Below are positions 1 through 10,066 of a stretch of DNA of 64,000 nucleotides, piece by piece. The stretch is taken from positions 6,840-70,839 of the forward strand of contig JAHBMJ010002871.1 in NCBI GenBank assembly GCA_018398765.1, given 5' to 3'. The DNA is from Chromera velia (taxonomy: Eukaryota; Sar; Chromeraceae). The position numbers were made by a program, and so were the translations under genes. Each line of letters begins with the position of its first letter. Position 1 is the stretch's first letter. The notes below the pieces were generated by a model. That model made no database searches and was not told the origin of the DNA. It was given only the letters and a program-made list of their open reading frames with translations.

Positions 1-290
1 AGGAAGGAAGGAAGGAAGGAAGGAAGAAAAGAGGGAGGGAGGGAAGGAAGGAGGGAAGGGGAGGGAGGGAGGGAGGAAGGAAGGAAGGAAGGGAGGGAGG
101 AACGAAGGAAGGAAAGAAGGAAGGAAGGAAGGAAAGAAGGAAAGGGATGGAAGGAAGGAAGGAAGAAAGGAAACAAAGAAGGGAGGAAGGAAGGGGGGAA
201 GGGAGGAAGGAAGGAAGGAAGGAAGGAAGGAAACAAGGAAGGGAGGAAGGGAACGAATGAATGAATGAGCGAAGGAAGGAAGGAAAAAAG
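1..290. repeat. GGAA-type purine microsatellite
   Basis: Imperfect tandem GGAA/GGGA/GAAA units fill the left edge of the window, with almost no pyrimidine on the plus strand. On the minus strand this lies downstream of the first exon of the edge gene, so it is probably intronic. Confidence 0.9.
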
Positions 291-460
291 GAAGGAGGAT
301 ACACTCACTGCTCGTGCTGTGGAACTGCTGAGGAGAGTCCTTTCTGTCAGTACAAGGGTCTGTCTCACCAAGGAAAAATGTTTGCCTCGCTGTTGTGTGG
401 GTGGGGAGAGAGAAAAAGAAAGAGAGTCGGCAAGCTGCGGGAGGACAAAGTTGGCTACAC

Positions 461-683
461 CCAGCTGCTTCTCCGTATCCACAACATACCACTCCATGAA
501 GCGAGAGAAGCGGTTGTAGTCCGGTTGCTCGAGGCTTCTGGGCTGGTGGATGGGACGGTGGGGGTCCAACAGATCGAGACCTCCAGGACGTCTCGGCGTT
601 TGTGTTCCCGCTGCAGCTGCTGCCGAAGGAGCAACTGGTCCCCCAGCCTGCTGCATCTGCGCTTCTGTCCCCTCCGCCGTCAT
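461..683 (-). CDS. 5' exon of a partial gene leaving the left edge
   Basis: A minus-strand reading frame starts at an ATG at 683 and stays open to the window edge. The first part is Gln/Ala/Pro-rich and is followed by a clear protein-like stretch with an RFSRFMEWYVVDTEKQLG segment. A possible 5' splice site (GTGTAG) follows position 461, and beyond it the frame enters GGAA repeats, so the remaining exons are presumably outside the window. I do not recognise the family. It is divergently arranged with the kinase gene starting near 2018. The plus-strand frames across this region are shadows of this exon. Confidence 0.5.
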
Positions 684-2017
684 CCTTCCGTTCCGGGGGG
701 GGAGGGAGGGAGTGAAGGGATGGAAGCACGCGATGAAGTCCGGGCAAGCGCAGTCGATCAATGCACAACCTGCACACCGAAAAGCCAGAGGAAGATGCAA
801 GAAAGTGTGCTTCACCAATGCTGCTGCAGCTTGCCTATTGTGGGAAGGAGGGCTGGCAAGCCGGCTGTTACTTTACAATTTTCACTTCGGAGACGCTGGA
901 TAAGCATACATGTAAAACCGGTGTTGACAGTCCCTGCTTGCAGTCTGCTGCCCCGATTCGGACTCTTTCCTTGCACGCACACAGCAGTAAGGCTTCCCCT
1001 CAGTGTCCGAAAAAAAGATTACCTCGAGAGCCCCCCTTCCCGGAGATCGACTGACCTAGGCAGGGATGTCCGCCAGCCCACGAGTGACCTTGAGAAAACG
1101 AAAAATCGAGGATGCCACCTGGAGAACCGCAGAACGGCCGAGGACCCACTCCAGCAACGGAAGGGAAGTGGGGAAGATGGAAGGACTCTGGGGAGACTGG
1201 GGGGAGCCTTGGTAGTGTGCTCCTTGGATGTTCGTATTCCTGTTCGGATTTCCAGGGCCCCCGAGCTCCCCCCTAAAAAATAGAGTGATCGCGCGATATC
1301 AGGGCCTCTCGGCTGATCTCAGCAAAGCTGAGCTGCCCCCCGAGGCGATATATCGCATGCAGAAAAATAATTCAATATATAATTCATGGTGTATAATACG
1401 GGATACACCCAACCAGTTGGGTGAGTGCCTCGGGGGGCCATTTAGGGGGTCCGCTCATATTTGATTGGTGCACACCATCGGGGGCTTAGGCATGTCTTAT
1501 GTGCTGCCATGGGGTGGCCGGGGGCCACGGCAACACGCGCGAAGTATATGCTTTCCGTGCGAGTTACACTTGAGGGGCACGCATGCGCAAAGTAATTAAG
1601 TATAAGGCACGCGCGATCGCGGCTCCGTGCGAGTTGCTTGAGGGGCACATTTTGTACGTGACAGAGACCGAACCGATCCCCCCCGCGACCCCCAAAATGA
1701 AAAAATGCGTTATGCGAGTGCGTGCGATCTCAGGGCCTGTCGGCTGATCTCAGCAGAGCTGAGCTGCCCCCCGAGGCGATATATAGCTATCTCCGAAGTT
1801 CGCACTTGATCAGGTATATAAGACAACTGCGTGGATAAGTATCGTTGATCAAAGAGGAAGTCTGCTTGCAAAGATCATCCGTACAACGTGGCAATTCCTC
1901 CAACAGACTTGAGACAACCAGAACATCAAGCGTTTCACGGTACAGCTGATTTATCTCCCGACGGAGCAAACCCAGCGTTCTTGAATTGTTGCTGGATCAT
2001 GGGATCCCAACGTTTCG
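684..2017. promoter_or_regulatory. Divergent intergenic region with a duplicated hairpin module
   Basis: This 1.3 kb lies between the ATG of the edge gene and the presumed start of the kinase gene. A module of about 55 bp occurs twice in the same orientation (1298-1353 and 1727-1785). Each copy contains CTCAGC, a three-base loop and GCTGAG, then CCCCCCGAGGCGATATAT. A second short element, a GTGCGAGTT...TTGAGGGGCAC pattern, also occurs twice (about 1557-1580 and 1627-1650). Apart from the likely 5' UTRs I see no coding exon. Confidence 0.45.
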
Positions 2018-3853
2018 ATGGTGCCCACTGCCGGACCACCTACACGGACGTACTGCTGTGCACCTAGTGCAGCGCCTGCCTCTCAGGTGACACCCACCGC
2101 GACAGAACCTCGTGTGGCAGCTGTCGAGTCACTTGCCCCGGGAGCCCCCCCGATTCCAGTCATGCAAACTTTGGCAACCCCACTGCTGCCCTCTGAGTAT
2201 GTGCGCATGCCCCCCTCCGGCCAACCGTCTGTGGGAACGCTTCAACCAGTCTTCTATCCTCCTCGCCCGAGTGTCACCTGCACTCCTCCCCATACGGGCG
2301 CACCCGAGCCGATTGCTCAGCCGATGGTTCCTTACGGGGTGCCGTGGATGATATCTGCCGGAGGAGCTCCCTTCGTCCCACTTCAACACGGAGCTTCTCT
2401 CTTGCGGGAGTGCCATCTCCAAAAGGGACAAATCGACTGTCAGTCTTCCAACTCTTTTGCAAGAATACAGTCACTTCCCTTTGTCTGTGTGTCGACCGTT
2501 TGTCTGAATTAAGCCATTCTTGTTTGCTTCCCTTTTTCTCTTCCTGCAGCACGTGAGCAGCAGCCGTCGACACTCCACTACGAGACAAACTTCTTGAGGA
2601 CAAACACTAGGGCAAACAACCAGGGAATGCAGGCACGGTCGCAGAATCATGAAGTCAGTCAGTCAGTCAGTTTGGGGGTGGGGTTGAGAGGATCTAGTCC
2701 GCGTACGCGTCGGACGAGGGGCTGTTTGGTGTTAGCTGTAATTGACAGCATTGTTCAATGCGAGCGTGTTTGCAAAGGCGGGCTTCCTCGAAATTCTTTC
2801 TTTGCGTATCTGTTTCAACAGACTTTTCCCTTTCAGCTCTTTTAATTGCTTCGTCTCCGTGTTAGCTTCAGCCTTCTACATCCACCTGCTGATATCGGTA
2901 CTTCTGTTTTGTGAGTGAATTTCTGCAGACCGTTTTCAGAGAGATGCCCCCCCCCGGCCGCCCCCCCCTGATGTCGCCAGGATACCCTTACCCCGGCTCT
3001 GCGTTCCCTCCGCCACCCTCGGAGGACGAAGAGAAGGAAGAGGAGAAGGACAACTTGGCGGAGCACGGAGGGCAGCACTCGGGTGGGCATCTTAGCTGAC
3101 AGGCGTGCTTGTGCGGCGTGGAAAGGACCGGGACAATCACAGAGTCTGAACGCAGCTCTTCCTTAGTCTTCCCCCTTCTCTCAAAGTTCTTTCCTTACTC
3201 TTCCGTATCTCGCTGCCCGCATGTCTGAAGGACAGCTGAGATGGCAAAAGTGGCTGGAGAAGAGAAGAGACATCCTCTCGCCTCTTTCATCTCCCTGTCT
3301 TTGTCTCTTTGTTTCTTTTTCTCTTTGCTGCCTCGTCTTTTCTCTGTTGTCGGAGCCTCGCACCAAAACAGCAAATGTGCACTTGGTGTATTCATGGATG
3401 CATGTGGGTGCAGGTAGTGATGTGTCTATTCCATTTTTCTTAACAGTTACGCCTCCCTCTTTTTCCTTCTCTCTCTTTCTTCTCGAATTCGCAGGCAGGG
3501 AGAAGGAGAAGGAGACGGAGACGGAAAGACCGGTGCCTCCCCAGGAGACCCAGTGCCAAGAGCCCGTCGACGACTTTTGGGAGAGGGAGCGAAAGAAGCA
3601 AGAGAGGCTTCACGATTTCGTGCGGGAGGCCTATGCAAAGCACAACGTCTCCTGGGTCCTCAAGAAGCCCTTGGGGGTCTGTTGGCATTTTCAAGTCTTT
3701 TTTTCTTCTTCTTCTTCTTTTTTTTCTTCTTCTTCTTCTTGTTCTCGTTCTTCTTCTTCTTCTTCTTCTTCTTCTTCTTCTTCTTCCTCTTCCTCTTCCT
3801 CTTCCTCTTCTTCCTCTTCCCCTTCTTCTTCTTCTTCTTGTTCTCGTTCTTCT

Positions 3854-3884
<31 letters not shown>

Positions 3885-6800
3885 TTTCTTCTTCTTCTTC
3901 TTCTTCTTCTTCTTCTTCTTCCTCTTCCTCTTCCTCTTCCTCTCCCTCTTCTTCTTCTTCTTCTTCTTTTTCTTCTTCTTCTTCTTCTTCTTCTGCTTCT
4001 TCTTCTTCTTCTTCTTCTTCTTCGTCTTCTTCTTCTTCTTTCTTCTTCCTTCTTCTTCCTTCTTCTTCTTCCTTCTTCTTCTTCCTTCTTCTTCCTTCTT
4101 CTTCCTTCTTCTTCCTTCTGCTTCCTTCTGCTTTCTTCTTCTTCTTTCTTCTTCCTTCTTCTTCCTTCTTCTTCCTTCTTCTTCTTCCTTCTTCTTCCTT
4201 CTTCTCCTTCTTCTTCCTTCTTCTTCCTTCTTCTTCCTTCTTCTTCTTCCTCTTCCTCTTCCTCTTCTTCCTCTTCCCCTTCTCGTTCTTCTTCTTCTTC
4301 TTCTTCTTGTTCTCGTTCTTCTTCTTCTTCTTCTTCTTCCTCTTCCTCTTCCTCTTCCTCTCCCTCTTCTTCTTGTTCTCGTTCTTCTTCTTCTTCTTCT
4401 TCTTCTTCCTCTTCCTCTTCCTCTTCCTCTTCCTCTCCCTCTTCTTCTTCTTCTTCTTCTTCTTCCTCTTCCTCTTCCTCTTCCTCTTCCTCTTCCTCTC
4501 CCTCTTCTTCTTCTTCTTCTTCTTTTTTTTCTTCTTCTCCTTCTTCTTCTTCTTCTTCTTCTGCTTCTTCTTCTTCTTCCTTCTTCTTCTTCTTCGTCTT
4601 CTCCTTCTTCTTCCTTCTTCTTCTTCCTTCTTCTTCCTTCTGCTTCCTTCTTCTTCCTTCTTCGTCCTTCTTCTTCCTTCTTCTTCCTTCTTCTTCCTTC
4701 TTCTTCCTTCTTCTTCCTTCTTCGTCCTTCTTCTTCCTTCTTCTTCCTTCTTCTTCCTTCTTCTTCCTTCTTCTTCCGTCTTCTTCCTTCTTCTCCTTCT
4801 TCTTCCTTCTTCTTCCTTCTTCTTCCTTCTTCTTCCTTCTTCTTCCTTCTTCTTCCTTCTTCTTCCTTCTTCTTCCTTCTTCTTCCTTCTTCCTTCTTCT
4901 TCCTTCTTCTTCTTCCTTCTTCTTCTTCCTTCTTCTTCTTCCTTCTTTTTCCTTCCTCTTCTTCCTTCTTCTTCTTCCTTCTTCTTCTTCCTTCTTCTTC
5001 TTCCTTCTTCTTCTTCCTTCTTCTTCTTCCTTCTTCTTCCTTCTTCTGCTTCCTTCTTCTTCTTCCCTCTTCTTCTTCCTTCTTCTTCTTCCTTCTTCTT
5101 CTTCTTCTTCCTTCTTCTTCCTTCTTCTTCCTTCTTCTTCCTTCTTCTGCTTCCTTCTTCTTCTTCTTCTTCTTCTTCTTCTTCGGTTTCTTTTGTCAAC
5201 TCATGACCTTTTCTTGCGAGTTTCTCTTTTGTGTAGCGGATATCTGTTTTTTCAGTATGCAACGATTGTTTTGTTGCCTGAGTCTCATGTGGTGTTCTCA
5301 AATTTCCAAACGTTCGGCCTCCTTTCTGTCATGATCCTTGCAGAGAGGGGTAGAGGGCCTTGTTTTCTCCGCGATTCTTGGTGGGCTAGAGGGCAGCAGC
5401 CTTTTTGGAGAGCCTGTCGCCATCAAAGCAGTCAGCCTGTCAAACATCAGTTCGCATACATCTGTTTCAAATGTCAATGAACTGTTTCTTCTTCTTCTGC
5501 TTCTGCTTCTGCTTCTGCTTCTGCTGAATTGGTTGTCGAGAGAAAATTCGACTGATTAGATTGGTACAGCTGATCAAAGAATTGATAGATGCGATTGTTC
5601 TCCATTCCGAGGCGACCAAATATTCATCTGCACGCTGACCGTCCGCTGGCGTTGTCCATACTCATTTTGCACCTGAACCCTTGACAAAATTCTGTCCACC
5701 TGTCTTCTTTTTCCATCGCCAAATTTGGATGCAGATGGAGGATGAAGGCGCAGCCATGAAGGAGGTCGAGCAGCGGGAAAAAGCAGGGATGAACGACAAC
5801 TCGAACGGCTTCGTTGTTCATGCTTCCCTTCCCGAGGCGGCAAATGGGCTCTCAGGATTCGTCATGCCGCGCTACTCGGGGGTGGGTCCGGCTGACAATT
5901 AGCCTCTTGGCTGATCCTACTAATTGATCCTTCTGTGTGACTTTCCTCCCTAAGTCACGTACTGTGAGACTACTATAGAAAGACCCCCATGCGTTAGATA
6001 TGCGAGTCAGATATGTTGATCTGCTTTCTAAACGCCCCAAACCTTGACTCCACACAGCCTTTTGCAATTTCAGTTGGTGACGATTTCTAGAAAAAGGAAA
6101 CGGAGAGAAAGAAGGTCTCCGTCAAAGAATTGATACAAGGGTGTGCATTGTTGGATGTTCTGTGCTCTGCAGAGCACAGACTGAAGCCTTCTTGGGACCC
6201 TCTTTCTGCTTTACAATTAAAGCATAATCACAATGGAAATACGCCTCACGCGCATCCTCAACAGCTTCTACCTATTCCATTTATAGTACAAAAAGGGAGA
6301 CTTGAGTGGCTTAAACTCTGTGTTGAGCTGTTTTCCTTTTTATGCCTCTTTTCATGTTCGTGCGCGATCTTCTTCTGCAGGATTTAAAAAATTTGTGCTC
6401 GGGTCTCCGTCCAGATCAGAAGGGTCCCCTTGCTCTCAAGGTTGCAGAAGTAGTGAACTTTGTTCACAAGAAGAATCGGGTGCATCGAGACCTCAAGCCG
6501 GACAACTTCCTTTGGAGGAAGAAGAAGGCTGACGGGAGGAAGGACTAGGAGGTCAAGGATCTGGACATCTCCTTATGCGACTTCGGATTTGCCAAAGGAG
6601 TACGGGAGAGTGGGGAGGGCTTCAGCACGGGTTCAGAGGCGTATAGAGCGGCAGAAAACGGGCTGGCTGCTGCCCATCCATCTGCCGATGTTTTCTCCCT
6701 CTGCCTCATCTTTGTCGCGATTGCCTGCGATGAGCTACAGAGAGCATCAGGTTAGTCTGGCAACGCACCGCAAATTGATCGCATCACCTTTTGCATTTAT

Positions 6801-7257
6801 GTATCTCCTCACGCGCCGCCTCGATCATTGCGCTTCCCTTGTTCATCCATGATATCAACACTTGTTGCTCTGAGTTTCTGACGAAAGTTCTTTTCTGGTT
6901 TGCGGCTTTAAATCTGTGAATTGTTTTAGACAACACTATGCAAGGCGCAGTGGATGACGCGACTGTGAACGTTTGTGAAATTCTTTTTGGAATTTCATAA
7001 TCGATGCAGTGGAGCTGGCAGCAGGACAAGCTGCGCGCAGTGGGCACACACAGTACCTGAAGAAGTTTTTTGAGAGGACGGAGAAGGACCTGGGCATTCA
7101 GCTCTCTCTCCTCCAAAGGATGATTTCGTCAGACCCGGAGGAGCGACCGTCGATTGATGAAGTTCTGGTAGAAATGAAGCTGAGTCAGACCCAGGGTCAG
7201 GACTCAGACCAGGATCAGGGAAGGCGGAGGGAAATTGTTCCTCGAAATGCCCAGTAG
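2018..7257 (+). CDS. Protein kinase gene with Pro-rich N terminus; in-frame TAG in the kinase domain
   Basis: Supported exons: 2929-3082, 3495-3676, 5344-5430, 5735-5881, 6381-6750 and 7010-7257; phases match at every join. A Pro-rich upstream exon probably starts at ATG 2018 (its end is unresolved). Pro-rich and Glu-rich sequence precedes the kinase domain. The glycine-rich loop LGRGVEGLVF is made by joining 3676 to 5344. It is followed by the VAIK lysine, a hinge-like FVMPRY segment, the catalytic loop HRDLKPDN, DFG (as DFGFAKG), YRAAE in place of APE, and a subdomain XI-like SDPEERPS before the stop at 7255. All catalytic residues are present, so an active Ser/Thr-type kinase is expected. 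However, TAG at 6546-6548 lies in frame between HRDLKPDN and DFG, and no intron can remove it without also removing the catalytic loop. It is therefore a recent pseudogene, a read-through case or a sequence error. Confidence 0.8.
3699..5184 (+). repeat. 1.5 kb TTC polypyrimidine tract in a kinase intron
   Basis: Almost uninterrupted pyrimidine on the plus strand: TTC, TTCC, CTTCTTC and CTCTTC units in blocks, with only scattered single G interruptions. It occupies most of the intron 3677-5343 that separates the two halves of the kinase glycine-rich loop. The minus strand is pure GAA-type purine, so mirror-repeat (H-DNA) segments are expected. The very long poly-Ser/Phe/Leu and poly-Glu/Lys frames over it are artefacts. 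Confidence 0.97.
6159..6180. repeat. 22-bp perfect palindrome in a kinase intron
   Basis: The sequence reads TCTGTGCTCTG followed directly by its reverse complement, inside the intron 5882-6380. It could form a loop-less hairpin or be a binding site for a dimeric protein; nothing else supports a function. Confidence 0.6.
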
Positions 7258-7456
7258 GAGGGACTTGCAGTAGGGGAACGACTGGATCATATCATCATTA
7301 AATTCAATACTTAACTAAACAAATCAATAGCCTGCTTAATAACTTATTGATTTAATTTTAATTCAAGTCAATCATAAGTTTTGTATAATAATCTAGATAA
7401 TAATGCTGTCAGCAAGTGTCAGTTTTTCTCCCCCAGAGTGCTAGTGTGTAGCACTT

Positions 7457-9048
7457 AGGGGCAGCACACTAAAGATTTTTGGTAACCCAGTTACGTTAGG
7501 GGAGGTGAAGGGGGAACGGAGTTAGAGTCTAGGTTAGAGTTGTTAAATACCGCCAAAGATAAATACCGATGATCGTTATGTGGGGGTCAAATACCAAATT
7601 TGGGTATAAGGTATTTATTTAGTACGCATTTAGTAGCCATTTACAATCAACTCCCGGACAGTTCAAGCCAAACAACCTAAAATCGAGTATGTTTTACCAA
7701 ATATATTATTCTGTAGAGTTCAATAGTATATTTGTACGTTGTTAGCTGATCGAGTTAATAAAAGCTTAAAAAACTTAAAAACCTAGCTAAAAACGGAGGT
7801 TTGTCACCAATATTGGTGTGTTATGGCCCAATCCCGTTAGATTCACCTAAATACGGAGAGTGTCAGATAGTGTCAGAAACACACACGGCGACTAACACGG
7901 CGAGTTGTTGCTCAAATACCTAAAACGGTACTAAGTTTAAATACCGAAATACCATTATTTAGGGGCTAGTTTAGGGGTCAAAAACGACTGGTAATTACAT
8001 TAGAACTATAGTGTATCACAATGAGAATTTCTAAAACCTTTTGTGTCACAATGATTTATGAAACAATAATTGTGATTTTAAGAACTTTTGACTGATTCAA
8101 TTAAATTACACTTATGTGTGATAAAATTAATTGTAGATTATAGCTTGACACGCGTCGACGGGCGGCGTCATAGCCGCTACACGGACTGCACGGAGTGGAA
8201 GCGAGGGAAGGAGAGGGACATCTGATCAGTGCAGTGACAATATCTTTAAAAGAATGATATCTAGTAGAGGGGGTAGCAGCGCATCGGCCCCTTCTAGAAG
8301 ACGCTCGGGCCGCAGTGGGGGGCTTTGAGGAGCATTGGGTGCACAATAAAAAAGAAAGCACGAAAGCGATGCAGAGGAAGGAGACGATTCTGATTGAATG
8401 AATGAATGAATGAATGACCAAGGCAGTGAATGAGTGAGGGAGTGAGTGAGTGAGTAAGTGAGTGAGGTGAGTGAGGTGAGTGGGGTGGGTGGGTAAGTGA
8501 GGTAAGTGGGGTAAGTGAGTGAGTATTACACACTGAGTAAGTGAGCGAGTAAGTGGGTGAGGTGAGTGAAGGAAGTGAGTGAGTGAGTGAATGAATGAGT
8601 GAATGAGGTGAGTCTGACTTTCAACAACTCTGAAGATTTTAAGCTAGTGACTGCTAGTCACTTTGAAAGTCTAGGATCACTTTAAAGTTTGTTTAACAAT
8701 TTTATCACACCTAACTTACTCAAACTATTTCATCACACCTATTGTGATACAATTATTTGTGTCACTGGTACTAGTGTATATAGGGTATTGTATCATAATT
8801 TTAATTGTGTCACACTTTAGTTTCAGTGTACCAGTAATAACCGGTATGCGGTATTTAACAACCCTAGACGGAGTTACAATTCATGCCAACCTATGAGCAA
8901 TGAGACATACCTCCCTCTTTACACCACCCCTACCAAACCTCAGGGATAAGGAGGGGGGGTTACCAAATTAAATGATAAAAGGGGGAAGGGGGGGGGGTCA
9001 GCCGTCTAATATAACTGGGTTACCAAAAATCTTCACTACGCTGCCTCT
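7457..9048. mobile_element. Non-autonomous DNA element with terminal inverted repeats
   Basis: A perfect 22-bp inverted repeat, 7472-7493 against 9012-9033 (AAGATTTTTGGTAACCCAGT core), extends outward with mismatches to about 37 bp (GGCAGC at both outer ends). Further in, a subterminal inverted match recurs around GTTGTTAAATACCG (about 7540 and 8850). The 1.6 kb interior is AT-rich, has no transposase frame and contains a minisatellite. A single similar end (GGGTTGCCAAAAATCTTTAGTACC) recurs near 23330. Target-site duplications could not be assigned. Confidence 0.65.
8393..8625 (+). repeat. GAATGAAT / GAGTGAGTGAG minisatellite
   Basis: Tandem 4-bp GAAT and GAGT units mixed with GGTGAGTG units lie inside the inverted-repeat element. 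Frames through it on the minus strand encode Ser/His/Pro runs and are not genes. Confidence 0.85.
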
Positions 9049-9685
9049 TAGAAAAAAATCTAGTATATACATTCTAGTATGTTAGGGGGGCAAAAAAGAG
9101 GGGCAAGCAGGATCCTGCTGCAGGGAAGACCAGCAGGCTCTAGGGCCTTACCAGCTTTAATACATACACAAACGCTAGCACAAACGTCATTATCAATGAC
9201 ACATTATCATCATCATCATCTGACATCATTATTTAATAATCGCATCATCACTAGCTGTATACACAACAGCATGAAATGGTTTAGCTACGCCGTAAATCAT
9301 GCGATCAATCTATGCATGTAAGATCAATTCACGAATTTCTTGCATGAATCTGGCAAGGACAGACAGAGCTAAGACAAAGCGAGCGCACATGCAAGCGTTA
9401 GGATCAAAATGCACCCCCCCTGTCACTCCACGTTTTATCTCTCCAACCGCAGTGACTCGATCTTGACAGACGATCTAAAACCTCAGACGGATCTGACACC
9501 TTCCTGTACAGTTAATTCTCAAGCCGACATCTGTCTGCCACAGCTGACTACCCTACAGGCGCTCCTGAGAAGAGCCCATCTCGCACAAACAAAAAGAAAT
9601 CCAAGAAGGAAGAAAGGACTCAAGAAAGGAAGATTGAAGGAAGACCTCCAAACAGAAACGACGTCGATCCCATCGAGCCACCAGG
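9049..9685. other. 3' flank of the SWI3 gene, no gene seen
   Basis: AT-rich sequence between the inverted-repeat element and the stop codon of the minus-strand SWI3-like gene; it should contain that gene's 3' UTR. No convincing reading frame or RNA gene is visible. Short CATCAT runs occur near 9205. Confidence 0.5.
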
Positions 9686-10018
9686 TCAGGCAGGAGGCGC
9701 ACCCCCTCCCCCAACCCCCCCACCCCCTCCAGCGGGGGGAACGGGGGAGGCCGCAACTGCCCCTGGCGGTCGAGGCGATCCTTGAAGTGGCGGTGCCTGC
9801 TGCTGCTGTTGCTGTTGTGCAGCGAGCTGTTGCTGCTGCAGTTGCATTTGCTGTTTGTGTTTTTCCCTTTCCCTTTCTGCCTCGATTCTTGCTCTCTCGA
9901 CCTCCCTCTCCTGCAGCAGCTTTTCCTTCTCTGCAGTCATAACTTGGATCCTCTGGTTTAATGCTTCCTTCTCCTCCAAGAGGGCAGCAACTCTTCCTTC
10001 CTGAAAGGGGATGGACAG

Positions 10019-10066
<48 letters not shown>

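Noticed and set aside
261-1283. 340-codon plus-strand frame
   Set aside because: It is antisense to a convincing minus-strand exon (461-683), runs through GGAA repeats and has Cys/Arg-rich, protein-unlike composition.
3221-5480. Four 536-661 codon frames of poly-Ser, Phe, Leu, Glu or Lys
   Set aside because: They are translations of the TTC/GAA microsatellite inside an intron; only 3495-3676 at their start is a real exon.
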